Assembly: GCA_964531325.1 (NCBI GenBank)
Contig: CAZHCW010000007.1
Span: forward strand, 62,001-126,000
From: UTCHB3 sp964531325
GTDB taxonomy: Bacteria > Bacteroidota > Ignavibacteria > Ignavibacteriales > Ignavibacteriaceae
Direction: 5' to 3'
Length of the DNA: 64,000 bases
The notes beneath the pieces were generated by a model that did not search any database, was not told the origin of the DNA, and was given only the letters and a program-made list of their open reading frames with translations. The position numbers and the translations under genes are program-made. Shown piece by piece: positions 24,587 through 33,427 of the stretch; the stretch's first letter is position 1, and every line of letters begins with the position of its first letter.

Positions 24587-25555
24587 TTATATCTTTGAGT
24601 CAGGAACAAAGCTGTAATCCATAGAGTTTTTTGCGGTGATGATTTCTTGTAATAATTTCTGAAAAATTTCGTGAACGGGCAGAATCTCCTTAATAAGGCC
24701 GGAACTCTGCCCGGCTTCAAACTGGCCCTCTTCATAATTTCCTTCGAAGATGCCCATCATTTCTCTTTTTCTTCCGAGAATCTCGATGATTTCTTCTTTG
24801 GTTGCGCCTCTTTTTTCGAGATCCATTACTTTAATTGAAAAAGGATTTTTTATCATTCTTGCAAGTCCGGCATTTCGAAGTCCGAGGATGGTACCATTGT
24901 CGGTTGAATCAACCACCAGTTTTTTATAAAGTTCATGAGCTGAAGATTCTATCGAGGCTGCAAAACGGGTACCTAATTGGACTCCTGAGGCACCCAAAGC
25001 CATACAGGCAATTATTTGTCGTCCATCGGCGATTCCACCTGCAGCAATTACCGGAATTTTAAGCGAATCCACCAATTGAGGGATGAGGCATAAGGTCGTA
25101 ATTTCATCGGCACCGTTGTGTCCACCGGCTTCCACACCTTCACCGACCACTGCGTCACAACCAACCTCCTGAGATTTTAGTCCCTGTTTAATATTGGAGA
25201 CCACATGTACAACAGTTGCACCACCGGATTTTAGTCGCTCAATATGTTTTCCGGGGTGTCCGGCAGAGGTAAAAACTATTTCAATTTTTTCATCAATCAC
25301 AACATCAATCAAAGAAGAGATATCCTCTCTTAATTGAGGCAGATTAACACCAAACGGTTTTGAAGTGGCGGTTTTGCATTTTTTTATATGTTCTCTCAAC
25401 AAATCAGGCTTCATCGATCCGGCTCCGATGAGGCCCAATCCTCCATTTTCAGAAACCGCAGAAGCAAGTCGCCATCCGGAGACCCAAACCATCCCACCCG
25501 AGATGATTGGGTATTGAATGTTAAATAGTTTTGAGATATTTGATTGAATTGTCAT
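24587..25555 (-). CDS. FMN-dependent FabK/nitronate monooxygenase-like reductase
   Basis: A 322-residue TIM-barrel flavoprotein. Seen: LFNIQYPIISGGMVWVSGWRLASAVSENGGLGLIGAGS at the N-terminus, VFTSAGHPGKHIERLKSGGATVVHVV, the signature VVGEGVEAGGHNG, then IPVIAAGGIADGRQIIACMALGASGVQLGTRF for phosphate binding. This is the 2-nitropropane dioxygenase superfamily, which includes FabK enoyl-ACP reductases and nitronate monooxygenases; EGxEAGGH favours FabK, but a firm choice needs a tree. The start is taken at the ATG 25555, since a longer form would add 38 atypical residues and overlap the divergent neighbour. A FabL-like reductase is encoded at 50442. Confidence 0.8.
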   Translation of the reverse strand: MTIQSNISKLFNIQYPIISGGMVWVSGWRLASAVSENGGLGLIGAGSMKPDLLREHIKKCKTATSKPFGVNLPQLREDISSLIDVVIDEKIEIVFTSAGHPGKHIERLKSGGATVVHVVSNIKQGLKSQEVGCDAVVGEGVEAGGHNGADEITTLCLIPQLVDSLKIPVIAAGGIADGRQIIACMALGASGVQLGTRFAASIESSAHELYKKLVVDSTDNGTILGLRNAGLARMIKNPFSIKVMDLEKRGATKEEIIEILGRKREMMGIFEGNYEEGQFEAGQSSGLIKEILPVHEIFQKLLQEIITAKNSMDYSFVPDSKI

Positions 25556-25667
25556 TTTTTTTCGAGGAATTTTACGAAATTTATCAAGTAAAATAATATT
25601 AATTCTCAAGAACGAGGATATCATCGGCCTAAACTCTTTCACTTCATCCCTTAATAAACCCAAATTC

Positions 25668-27008
25668 ATGACAAAAAGGGATAATTATATCTATTTGATA
25701 TTAATTATGGCTCTTTTTCTAAGGATGGGAGCTTTTTTCTCGTTTGCACCCTGGGATGAAAATATTGTCAATAATAAACTTCTGCTCTCCGATGGCGCAT
25801 CATATCAAAATATGGCATTAGGCATGATGGAAGGATTTGATAATGGAGAGACATTTTGGGCACCCGGTTTTCCTGCATTTTTAGCTTTCGTATATTCAAT
25901 CTTTGGGGTGAAACCATGGGTGGTACTTTTTTTTAACTGCTTCATTTCAACATTCTCAGTTTTTCTTCTTTATTTAATCGGGAATAGACTGTTCACTCAA
26001 AAAATTGCTTTAGTTGCGGCACTTCTATTGGCAATAGAGCCTCATCAGATCGTTTACACCCAGACATTATTTAGTGAAAATTTATTTGTCCCCCTAATAC
26101 TTCTCTTTTTTCTTTTTTTAATTAAGTATTTAACTGAACATAAACGGCTTTTATTAGCTGTGGCTGCCGTATTTCTTGGTCTTTCGATGTACTTCAGACC
26201 TGCAGCAAATTTCCTTTTTATCCCTGTTGTCATTTCTATCTTTCTCTATTTGAAAGAAACCTGGATGGAAAAGACAAAGAGTGTCCTTCTGTTTTTGTTT
26301 TTTCTGTTAATCACATTGTCGCCCTGGTTGATAAGAAATAATAAGTTACACGACCATTTTGGTTTATCAACCAATGGGGGGTATAATTTGCTCTACATAT
26401 TTGTCGGATCAATCTATAACAATCAATATCAAATGCACCCCGACTCAACACACAAGATGTTGCAAGATAAAGTAGAGGAAGCAGGGGGTTCAGAGATTAA
26501 TAATCCTTTTATACTGGATAAAACTGAGAAAAGTGTTGCATTTGAGTTGATTCAGAAAGAGCCTGTAAACTTCATTAAAAATTATCTGTCAGGTTGTTTA
26601 AACATCTACACTTCTTTGTCATCTTACCAGATATCCTCAATACTGGGGTTGGAGGGGACTTATGTGCTGGGTAAAAACTTTTATGGTGTGTCACAATTTT
26701 CACAAATAAGTTACTTTTTGCAGGAAAGGAAAATTGGGACATTAATTGCCAGTGGTTCGGTAATGGCTTTCATTATGATATCATATTTATTGACAATTGC
26801 CGGTATTTGGAGGTTGTATAAAGATGGCAGGAGCAAAGAAATGTTAATGCTCTTTGGGATGATAATATATTTTACCCTGGTAGTTGGGACGCTGGGGAGC
26901 AGTGCCCGGTTTAAGCTTCCGATAGCCCCATTTTATATTGTATTATCGGCGTATGGTATAAACTACCTTAGCAAAAAATGGAGACAAAAGAAAGAATCAC
27001 TGAATTAA
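25668..27008 (+). CDS. GT-C membrane glycosyltransferase (PMT/ArnT family 39-like)
   Basis: A 446-residue protein with about 10-11 membrane helices. After the first helix come an acidic loop (SFAPWDENIVNN, then LLSDGASYQNMALGM) and FWAPGFPAFLAFVYSIFG, typical of PMT_2/ArnT-like enzymes that take sugars from polyprenyl-phosphate donors on the periplasmic side. IEPHQIVYTQTLFSENLFVPL is the usual second motif. Its donor may come from a Dpm1-like synthase such as that at 39972. It appears monocistronic. Substrate and acceptor cannot be read from sequence. Confidence 0.82.
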   Translation: MTKRDNYIYLILIMALFLRMGAFFSFAPWDENIVNNKLLLSDGASYQNMALGMMEGFDNGETFWAPGFPAFLAFVYSIFGVKPWVVLFFNCFISTFSVFLLYLIGNRLFTQKIALVAALLLAIEPHQIVYTQTLFSENLFVPLILLFFLFLIKYLTEHKRLLLAVAAVFLGLSMYFRPAANFLFIPVVISIFLYLKETWMEKTKSVLLFLFFLLITLSPWLIRNNKLHDHFGLSTNGGYNLLYIFVGSIYNNQYQMHPDSTHKMLQDKVEEAGGSEINNPFILDKTEKSVAFELIQKEPVNFIKNYLSGCLNIYTSLSSYQISSILGLEGTYVLGKNFYGVSQFSQISYFLQERKIGTLIASGSVMAFIMISYLLTIAGIWRLYKDGRSKEMLMLFGMIIYFTLVVGTLGSSARFKLPIAPFYIVLSAYGINYLSKKWRQKKESLN

Positions 27009-27115
27009 CAGGACAGAACTTAATCCAAGTTCATTCAACTGTACTTTTAACATCAGTTTTAATGGAAATTTGCCATGTTCACAGATCACAAATAATATAA
27101 GCTGTTTGTTTCAAA

Positions 27116-27146
27116 TTGTTTACGAGCAGAAAATTAAATATCTTTG
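27116..27146 (+). promoter_or_regulatory. Probable promoter of the sugar nucleotidyltransferase-metK-ahcY genes
   Basis: TTGTTT, a 17-base spacer and TATCTT, extended to TATCTTTG, which fits the Bacteroidetes TAnnTTTG element with TTG 20 bases upstream. It ends 24 bases before the ATG at 27171. Identified by eye only. Confidence 0.5.
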
Positions 27147-27170
27147 TTGTTCACTTAAAAAAAATTCCTG

Positions 27171-28148
27171 ATGAGAGCAATAATACCGGTCGCCGGAATT
27201 GGCAGTCGATTAAAACCACATACAAATACCATTCCTAAAGTTCTTCTTACTGTTGGTGATAAACCGATACTTGGGCACATTTTGCAAAAACTTCTTGATT
27301 CAGGGATCAAAGAAGCAACTTTTGTTACCGGGCACTTGGGAAGTATGATAAAACAATATGTTGAAAAGAACTTCCCTGAGATGGATTCTATCTTTGTTGA
27401 GCAAAAGAAACAAGAGGGATTGGGTCACGCTATTTATCAGGCTGCCCATACTTTTGGCAACGATGAGATATTCATAATTCTGGGTGACACAATTTTTGAT
27501 GTCGATTTGGATGCAGTAATCGCGCTCGGTGCCAATGCTCTCGGGTTAAAACATGTTGATGACCCCAAGAGATTTGGTGTTGCCATTATTGAAAATGGCA
27601 AAATTACACAACTTGTTGAAAAACCAGAAGTTCCCCCTTCCAATATGGCAATTGTAGGCCTTTATTACATAAGAAATTCACAAAAGCTGGCTGAATGCCT
27701 GCGGTCTAACATTGAGAACAACAGGCGTACCCGCGGTGAATTTCAACTGACTGATGCTCTGCAAATGATGCTTGATCAGGGAGAAGAGATGGTACCCTTT
27801 ACAGTGGATGGCTGGTATGATTGTGGTAAACCGGAAACTTTATTGGAAACAAACAGGTTCTTATTATCGAAGCACCATGATTCAAATGGAAGTGGAAAGG
27901 TTGTGATCAATCCTCCATGTTACATCCATTCAAGTGCATTGATAGAAAATTCGGTTGTTGGTCCATTTGTAACTGTTTCTGAGGGGGTAAAAATCACTGA
28001 TTCAGTGGTAAAAAATTCGATAATAGGCCCACATGCAGAGGTGGTGCGCTGCATATTTGAGGATTCACTTATTGGCGCCAATTCATTTTTACGCGGAAAA
28101 TTTACCAGGGTAAACACCGGTGATTCTTCCGAAATTGATTTTAATTAA
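27171..28148 (+). CDS. Sugar nucleotidyltransferase with left-handed beta-helix tail
   Basis: A 325-residue protein. The N-terminal nucleotidyltransferase domain starts AIIPVAGIGSRLKPHTNTIPKVLLTVGDKPILGHIL, with the G-x-G-x-R loop and the lysine of PK. IILGDTIFDVD near residue 104 carries the metal-binding aspartate, and VEKPEVPPS and GWYDCGKPETLLETN are typical of RmlA/GlmU-like enzymes. The C-terminal 70 residues (NPPCYIHSSALIENSVVGPFVTVSEG) show hexapeptide repeats. It is expected to make an NDP-sugar such as dTDP- or UDP-glucose or a GlcNAc form; the base and sugar are not determinable. metK follows after 23 bases. Confidence 0.85.
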   Translation: MRAIIPVAGIGSRLKPHTNTIPKVLLTVGDKPILGHILQKLLDSGIKEATFVTGHLGSMIKQYVEKNFPEMDSIFVEQKKQEGLGHAIYQAAHTFGNDEIFIILGDTIFDVDLDAVIALGANALGLKHVDDPKRFGVAIIENGKITQLVEKPEVPPSNMAIVGLYYIRNSQKLAECLRSNIENNRRTRGEFQLTDALQMMLDQGEEMVPFTVDGWYDCGKPETLLETNRFLLSKHHDSNGSGKVVINPPCYIHSSALIENSVVGPFVTVSEGVKITDSVVKNSIIGPHAEVVRCIFEDSLIGANSFLRGKFTRVNTGDSSEIDFN

Positions 28149-28171
28149 TTAGAATAACAAGGAAACCATAG

Positions 28172-29317
28172 ATGTCATTTTATTTCACATCTGAATCTGT
28201 GTCCGAAGGGCACCCCGATAAATTGTGTGATGCTATTTCTGATGCGGTTCTTGACGCGATTTACGCTCAGGATCCAAACTCAAGAGTAGCCTGCGAAACT
28301 TATGCTACCACAGGGTTGGTAGTTGTTGGTGGTGAGATAACCACAAACGCATATATCGATCTCAATAAAGTTGTAAGACAAACGATTGAGGAGATTGGAT
28401 ATACCAAATCTGAATACAAATTTGCAGCGGAAAGTGTTGGAATTGTAAATGTTATGCACGAACAATCACGCGATATCGCTATGGGTGTTGATACCGGTGG
28501 AGCAGGCGATCAGGGTATCATGTTCGGATTTGCGTGTGATCAGACCGAAGAATTAATGCCACTGCCGATTGTTCTTTCTCATAAACTTGTTGCAAAACTT
28601 GCCGAGATAAGGAAAGCCAACAACGGTTTGATGCACTGGTTGAGACCTGATTCAAAATCACAGGTAACTGTAGAATATTCTGATGACAAAAAACCTCTTC
28701 GTGTTGATGCTGTTGTAATCTCAACACAGCATGACAGTGATGTCAGCCAGGAAACGATAAAAAACGAAGTAATGGAGAATGTGATTAAAAAGGTAATCCC
28801 TGCAAATCTTCTCGATGAAAATACGAAATATCACATCAACCCAACAGGTAGATTTGAAATTGGTGGACCTCATGGTGACACCGGACTTACAGGAAGAAAG
28901 ATTATCGTTGACACCTATGGAGGATGGGCTCCTCACGGTGGTGGTGCATTCTCAGGAAAAGATCCGTCGAAAGTGGACAGAAGTGCAACTTATGCAGCCC
29001 GTCACATAGCCAAAAATGTTGTGGCTGCCGGTCTTGCAAAAGAGTGCCTGATTCAGGTTGCGTATGCAATTGGTGTAGCAGAGCCTGTTTCAATTTTTGT
29101 TGATACCTTCGGTACAGGAAAAATTGCTGACAAAGCCATTGCTGATATGATTGCTAAAGAAGTTGATCTTACACCGGCAGGAATCATAGAAAGACTTCAG
29201 TTGAGAAGACCTGTTTACAGAGCGACCGCTGCTTATGGTCATTTCGGAAGAAGTGGAGATGGTTTCACATGGGAGAAACTTGATCTCGTTGATACATTTA
29301 AAAAATACAATAATTAA
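28172..29317 (+). CDS. metK: S-adenosylmethionine synthetase
   Basis: Makes SAM from methionine and ATP. The 381-residue protein has SESVSEGHPDKLCDAISDAVLDA (ATP and Mg site), GAGDQGIMFGFACD, GRFEIGGPHGDTGLTGRKIIVDTYGG and GGGAFSGKDPSKVDRSATYAARHIAK, all conserved. With ahcY immediately downstream it forms the methyl cycle pair: MetK makes SAM and AhcY clears the S-adenosylhomocysteine produced by methyltransferases. The 23-base upstream gap is too short for a SAM riboswitch, so control must lie at the upstream promoter. Confidence 0.98.
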   Translation: MSFYFTSESVSEGHPDKLCDAISDAVLDAIYAQDPNSRVACETYATTGLVVVGGEITTNAYIDLNKVVRQTIEEIGYTKSEYKFAAESVGIVNVMHEQSRDIAMGVDTGGAGDQGIMFGFACDQTEELMPLPIVLSHKLVAKLAEIRKANNGLMHWLRPDSKSQVTVEYSDDKKPLRVDAVVISTQHDSDVSQETIKNEVMENVIKKVIPANLLDENTKYHINPTGRFEIGGPHGDTGLTGRKIIVDTYGGWAPHGGGAFSGKDPSKVDRSATYAARHIAKNVVAAGLAKECLIQVAYAIGVAEPVSIFVDTFGTGKIADKAIADMIAKEVDLTPAGIIERLQLRRPVYRATAAYGHFGRSGDGFTWEKLDLVDTFKKYNN

Positions 29318-29355
29318 TAGTTAACAAGAATTTTAGAATTCAGGAGTTATATTTA

Positions 29356-30633
29356 ATGGACCACAAACAAGGACATTACAAAGTAAGAGACATATCTCTT
29401 GCTGAACAGGGAAGAATGAAGATCGAATGGGCAGAGTCAAGAATGCCTGTTATGATGCAAATCAGAAAAGAAGTATCAGTTACAAAACCACTTGCAGGCT
29501 ATAAAATCGCAGGTTGCCTTCATGTAACAAAAGAAACCGCAGTACTGATCGAGACCCTTTCTGCCGCTGGTGCTCAGGTTTCATGGAGCGGTTGTAATCC
29601 ACTTTCAACTCAGGATGACATCGCAGCAGCTCTTGCAGCAGCCGGTCAGGAAATTTATGCATGGCACGGAATGAATGTTGAAGAGTTCTACTGGTGTATC
29701 GAGAGAACACTCGACATGAAACCAAACCTTACTCTTGATGATGGTGCTGATCTTATCTTCACTGTACACAACAAATTCCCCGAACTTATCCCAACCATTA
29801 TCGGCGGTACTGAAGAAACAACCACCGGTGTTCACAGACTAAGAGCAATGGCAGATGCTGGTGCACTTAAATATCCTGTTATCGCTGTAAACGATGCTGA
29901 AACTAAATGGGATTTTGATAATGTTTACGGAACAGGACAGTCGTCACTCGACGGTATTCTCAGAGCAACTTCAATTCTGCTTGCAGGTAAAAATTTCGTT
30001 GTAGCCGGTTACGGTCACTGCGGAAGTGGCGTTGCAAGAAGAGCTCAGGGCATGGGATGTAATGTAATTGCAACTGAAGTTAAGGCAACAGCAGCTCTTA
30101 AAGCTACCCTCGAAGGTATGAGAGTAATGAAAATGGATGATGCTGCCGCTATCGGTGATGTATTCATTACCGCTACAGGTATCAAAGACATCATTGTTAA
30201 AAGACACTTTGAAGTAATGAAAGACGGCGCAATCATTTGCAACACCGGTCATTATGATTGCGAAATTAACATTGAAGATCTGGAAGCACTTGCAGTTTCA
30301 AAAAGGACAGTCCGTCCAAACAATGAAGAATATACCCTTGCAGATGGTAGAAAGATATATTTGCTCGCTCAGGGCAGACTTGTAAATCTTGCTGCAGCTG
30401 AAGGTCATCCTTCTGAAGTAATGGATATGTCGTTTGCCAATCAGTTCATGTCGCAGGTACGCCTTGCAAACGAACACAAAGCAGGCAATAAACTTGAAAA
30501 CAAAGTGTTTGACATCCCTGAATCACAGGATCAACACATTGCCGGTATTAAACTTGCAACACAGGGTTATGCAATCGATACATTGACCCCTGAACAGGTT
30601 GAATACATGGATGATTATTCTGCAGGAACCTGA
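29356..30633 (+). CDS. ahcY: Adenosylhomocysteinase, short form
   Basis: A 425-residue NAD-dependent enzyme that splits S-adenosylhomocysteine to adenosine and homocysteine. Seen: GCLHVTKETAVLIETLSAAGAQVSW, SLDGILRATSILLAGKNFVVAGYGHCGSGVARRAQGMG with the GxGxxG NAD loop, and NTGHYDCEINIEDL. The roughly 40-residue insertion of many bacterial enzymes is absent, and the C-terminus ends VEYMDDYSAGT instead of the usual tail with K-P-D-H-Y-R-Y, whose lysine and tyrosine touch the partner subunit's NAD. This matches the atypical short class known from archaea and Thermotoga. It ends the metK-ahcY unit; a terminator follows. Confidence 0.96.
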   Translation: MDHKQGHYKVRDISLAEQGRMKIEWAESRMPVMMQIRKEVSVTKPLAGYKIAGCLHVTKETAVLIETLSAAGAQVSWSGCNPLSTQDDIAAALAAAGQEIYAWHGMNVEEFYWCIERTLDMKPNLTLDDGADLIFTVHNKFPELIPTIIGGTEETTTGVHRLRAMADAGALKYPVIAVNDAETKWDFDNVYGTGQSSLDGILRATSILLAGKNFVVAGYGHCGSGVARRAQGMGCNVIATEVKATAALKATLEGMRVMKMDDAAAIGDVFITATGIKDIIVKRHFEVMKDGAIICNTGHYDCEINIEDLEALAVSKRTVRPNNEEYTLADGRKIYLLAQGRLVNLAAAEGHPSEVMDMSFANQFMSQVRLANEHKAGNKLENKVFDIPESQDQHIAGIKLATQGYAIDTLTPEQVEYMDDYSAGT

Positions 30634-30640
30634 TCTTTTT

Positions 30641-30672
30641 TAGGTATTAAGTATTAATTATTAGGTATTAAC
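30641..30672. repeat. Intergenic TATTAGGTAT-type direct repeat, second copy
   Basis: Tandem degenerate units TAGGTATTAAG, TATTAATTAT and TAGGTATTAAC. It shares the 17-mer TATTAATTATTAGGTAT with 12599-12615. As there, it lies between the last gene of an operon and the terminator hairpin. Confidence 0.6.
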
Positions 30673-30722
30673 TTTAAAATCGGAGTTTTACCGGTTAACA
30701 ATTTGATGCTTAAGTGATTTAT

Positions 30723-30752
30723 AAGGCTGTTCTTTTTAGGGCAGCCTTTTTT
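30723..30752 (+). terminator. Intrinsic terminator after ahcY
   Basis: AAGGCTG (30723-30729) pairs with CAGCCTT (30742-30748) around a T-rich loop, followed by a T run on the plus strand (30747-30752). It is about 90 bases after the ahcY stop, past the repeat. Confidence 0.82.
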
Positions 30753-30857
30753 ATTTTGGGGTTGTTTCGTGGGAAAGGATAATTGTTGAATTATATATGG
30801 AATTGATGAATTATTGTATTTTGGTGTGTTATTTTTTGATTTTCTGAATTGACATTG

Positions 30858-31472
30858 ATGGATCTTTACGAACTTCATCCGATTACACCACAAAAGCGGT
30901 TCATCACCAAGGCTGCAGAGGCATTGGAAGCCGGTGAATTAGTTATCTTTCCCACCGATACATACTACGGTATCGGGTGCAGTATCTATGCCAAGGGAGC
31001 ATTGGAAAAACTTTGGATGGTGAAAAATGAGTCGAGAGATAAGCTGTTCAGTTTTATTGTACCTGACTTGAAAGAGATATCCACTTATGCCCGGGTTTCC
31101 GATTATGCTTACAAGAATATGAAGAAACTACTGCCGGGTCCCTACACATTTATCCTTCCTGCAGCGCGTGAAGTTCCAAAGAGACTTTGGTCGAAAAGAA
31201 AAACAGTAGGTATCAGAGTGCCTGACCACGCAATTGCAATTGAGCTTGCCAGGGAATTGGGGCATCCGATTGTGAGTACTTCCACAACTAACAGAAAAGG
31301 TGAAATTCTCTCAAAACCTGAAGAGATCGAAGCAGTTCTCGGGTTTGCAGTGGATGTGATGCTCTCAGCAGGATATGTCGCCAACAAACCTTCAAGTGTA
31401 ATTGACCTCAGCACCGATGAACCGATAATTGTAAGAAGAGGTGCGGGGGATGTTTCAATTTTTGAGGAATAG
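30858..31472 (+). CDS. Sua5/YciO/YrdC-family protein, YciO-like
   Basis: 204 residues from the ATG at 30858; a TTG three codons earlier is possible. Seen: LHPITPQKRFITKAAEALEAGELVIFPTDTYYGIGC with the conserved PTDT-Y-G nucleotide-binding segment, RDKLFSFIVPDLKEISTYARVSDYAYK, LLPGPYTFILPA, KTVGIRVPDH and STSTTNRKGE. The opening and PSSVIDL...IIVRRGAGDV end resemble E. coli YciO more than TsaC. The family makes threonylcarbamoyl-AMP for tRNA t6A, but YciO's own role is less certain. It stands alone between the ahcY terminator and the AAA_21 gene. Confidence 0.87.
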   Translation: MDLYELHPITPQKRFITKAAEALEAGELVIFPTDTYYGIGCSIYAKGALEKLWMVKNESRDKLFSFIVPDLKEISTYARVSDYAYKNMKKLLPGPYTFILPAAREVPKRLWSKRKTVGIRVPDHAIAIELARELGHPIVSTSTTNRKGEILSKPEEIEAVLGFAVDVMLSAGYVANKPSSVIDLSTDEPIIVRRGAGDVSIFEE

Positions 31473-31585
31473 GGGAGAATGCAGTAATTCAAAAATTTTC
31501 AAAAAATTGTAGTATAATCACACTATTTTTCATAATGTTGAGCTGAAACAAGACAGTTCACTTGAAATGATGCAATGGAATCCAA

Positions 31586-32794
31586 ATGAAGATAGAACAG
31601 ATAAGAATCAGAAATTACAAAGCACTAAAAGATGTTGAGATCAGAGATATTAAAAATCTGTCGGTATTCTTGGGTGCAAATGGATCAGGAAAATCCACGC
31701 TGTTTGATGCAATTGGATTCTTAAGTGATTCCCTTAAGCACAATGTAAAATATGCTTTAACAAAACGCGGTTGTATGAATGAGGTGATTTCGAGGGATCA
31801 AAAACCTCCTATAGAGTTTGAAATCAAATTTCGAAATTTTAAAGAGGACACTAAAAAAAAACCTCCTTTAATTACTTATTTCTTGCAGATTGGGGAAGAA
31901 GACAATTCACCTATAGTATTAAAAGAAATCTTGAGTTATCGAAGGGGCGGCGGAGGTCATGGAAGGCCTTGGAGATTTCTTGATTTCTCAAAGGGTAAGG
32001 GACAGGCGATAATAAATGAAGATGAATATGGTAGAGAAGGTGCTCAGGAAAAGAGGGAGGAGCAGTTTCTTGATTCTCCAGATATTCTTGCATTAAAGGG
32101 ACTCGGTCAATTTCAAAAGTTTAAGGCAGTAGCATCGTTCCGCAGACTATTGGAAAATTGGTATGTCTCTAATTTCCACATTCAAGCTTCGAGAACCGTT
32201 CAAGAGCTGACAATCAGTGAACATTTATCAAGTGAGGGGGAGAATCTTGCTGCTGTGACACAATTTATTTACTCAAATCATCCTGAGGTTTTCAAAAAAA
32301 TACTCGAGAAAATGAGAAAAAGGGTACCGGGAATTGAAGAAGTTGCGGCAAATGACACTATAGATGGTAGAATTGTACTTAAGTTTAAGGATGGTTCATT
32401 TAAGGACCCATTCATCGCAAGATATGTCTCCGACGGTACACTAAAAATGTTTGCGTACCTGATATTGCTCCATGATCCTGTACCGTATCCATTGCTTTGT
32501 ATTGAAGAGCCGGAGAATTTTCTTCATCCTGCATTAATGTATCAGTTAGCGGAAGAGTTTCGGGAATATGCCAACAATGGTGGTCAAGTTTTTATATCCA
32601 CGGATTCACCGGAATTTGTGAATGCCTTAAATATAGAGGAAGTATATTGGCTTACAAAGGAATTCGGGTTCTCCAAAATAAATAAGGCATCGGAAACTGA
32701 GATAGTTGAAAAGATGGTTCAGGAGGGTGAGCCTTTAGGGCAATTGTGGAAGCAGGGTTATCTTAAGGGGAGCAATCCTGTTGAAAATCATTGA
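31586..32794 (+). CDS. AAA_21-type (SMC/ABC-like) ATPase, paired with DUF4276
   Basis: A 402-residue P-loop ATPase: Walker A GANGSGKST at 30-38, an ABC-like signature YVSDGTLKMFAYLILL, and Walker B CIEEPENFLHP near residue 305. The D-loop/H-loop region reads STDSPEF, with Asp where the usual STHSPEF has His. It is related to OLD, RloA and AbiL ATPases of phage-defence systems. It lacks a fused Toprim nuclease; instead the DUF4276 (Toprim-like) gene overlaps its 3' end by 14 bases. A TATAAT element at 31513-31518 may be its -10. Defence is inferred from family and pairing, not shown. Confidence 0.82.
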   Translation: MKIEQIRIRNYKALKDVEIRDIKNLSVFLGANGSGKSTLFDAIGFLSDSLKHNVKYALTKRGCMNEVISRDQKPPIEFEIKFRNFKEDTKKKPPLITYFLQIGEEDNSPIVLKEILSYRRGGGGHGRPWRFLDFSKGKGQAIINEDEYGREGAQEKREEQFLDSPDILALKGLGQFQKFKAVASFRRLLENWYVSNFHIQASRTVQELTISEHLSSEGENLAAVTQFIYSNHPEVFKKILEKMRKRVPGIEEVAANDTIDGRIVLKFKDGSFKDPFIARYVSDGTLKMFAYLILLHDPVPYPLLCIEEPENFLHPALMYQLAEEFREYANNGGQVFISTDSPEFVNALNIEEVYWLTKEFGFSKINKASETEIVEKMVQEGEPLGQLWKQGYLKGSNPVENH

Positions 32795-33348
32795 AATTCT
32801 GGTAGAGGAACCAAGTATAAAAAATGTCCTTTATTATCTACTACCATCTTTATTAACGAATGATTATAAATTAGACGAAAATTGTTTTGTCAGGGTTCAC
32901 AGTGGAAAAACTGATCTTTTAAAATCAATTCAGCGAAAATTAAAAGCTTATTCTAAAATCCCTGATGAATACAAAGTTCTAATCCTGGTAGATAAAGACT
33001 CAGAGGATTGTAGAGTATTGAAATAAAAAAATTGTGTCTTCGATACCCACGGATGTTGTTTGTAATATAGTAATCAGAATTGTCAGTCGCGAACTTGAGG
33101 GCTGGTTTGTTGGCGATTTAGTTGCGGTAGAGAAAGCTTATCCATCCACCAAGGCAACTAAATATAAGAATAAGTCAACTTTTAGAGATCCTGATGAAGC
33201 CCATGCTGTTCAAGAATTAAAAAAGATAATTCCTGGATTCAGTAAGGGGGAGGTATCGCAAAGGATATCATTACATATGAATCTTGAATCAAATAGAAAC
33301 AAGAGTTTTAATCAGTTTATTAAAGGATTGGAAAAACTAATAAGTTGA
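32781..33348 (+). pseudogene. DUF4276 (Toprim-like) protein gene, interrupted by a frameshift
   Basis: The N-terminal 81 residues (TTG start 32781; IIEILVEEPSIKNVLYYLLPSL, HSGKTDLLKSIQ, VLILVDKDSEDCRVLK) end at a stop at 33024-33026 inside an A3-T-A7 tract. The remainder of the family continues at once in the +1 frame: CNIVIRIVSRELEGWFVGDLVAVEKAYPSTKATKYKNKSTFRDPDE to 33348. Removing a single base from the A tract restores one reading frame of about 188 residues. The two halves together match DUF4276, whose acidic residues (EEPS, DKDSEDC) resemble Toprim. It may be a real mutation, a phase-variable slip or a sequencing error. It overlaps the ATPase gene. Confidence 0.8.
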
Positions 33349-33427
33349 TTTCTTGCAGATCACAGAAGTCTCTTTTAGTTATTTTGCAAGATCATGCACC
33401 ACTTTCCTGGAACTGGTAATTTTTATT

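Noticed and set aside
27016..27032. GAACTT/AAGTTC hairpin after the GT-C gene as a terminator
   Set aside because: The stem has only 6 A+T-rich pairs and no T run follows.
28149..28171. SAM riboswitch upstream of metK
   Set aside because: Only 23 bases separate metK from the previous gene, too few for any known SAM aptamer.
30634..30857. Possible tRNA or small RNA in the ahcY downstream gap
   Set aside because: Only the repeat and terminator are visible; no cloverleaf or TTCGA-type T loop could be found.
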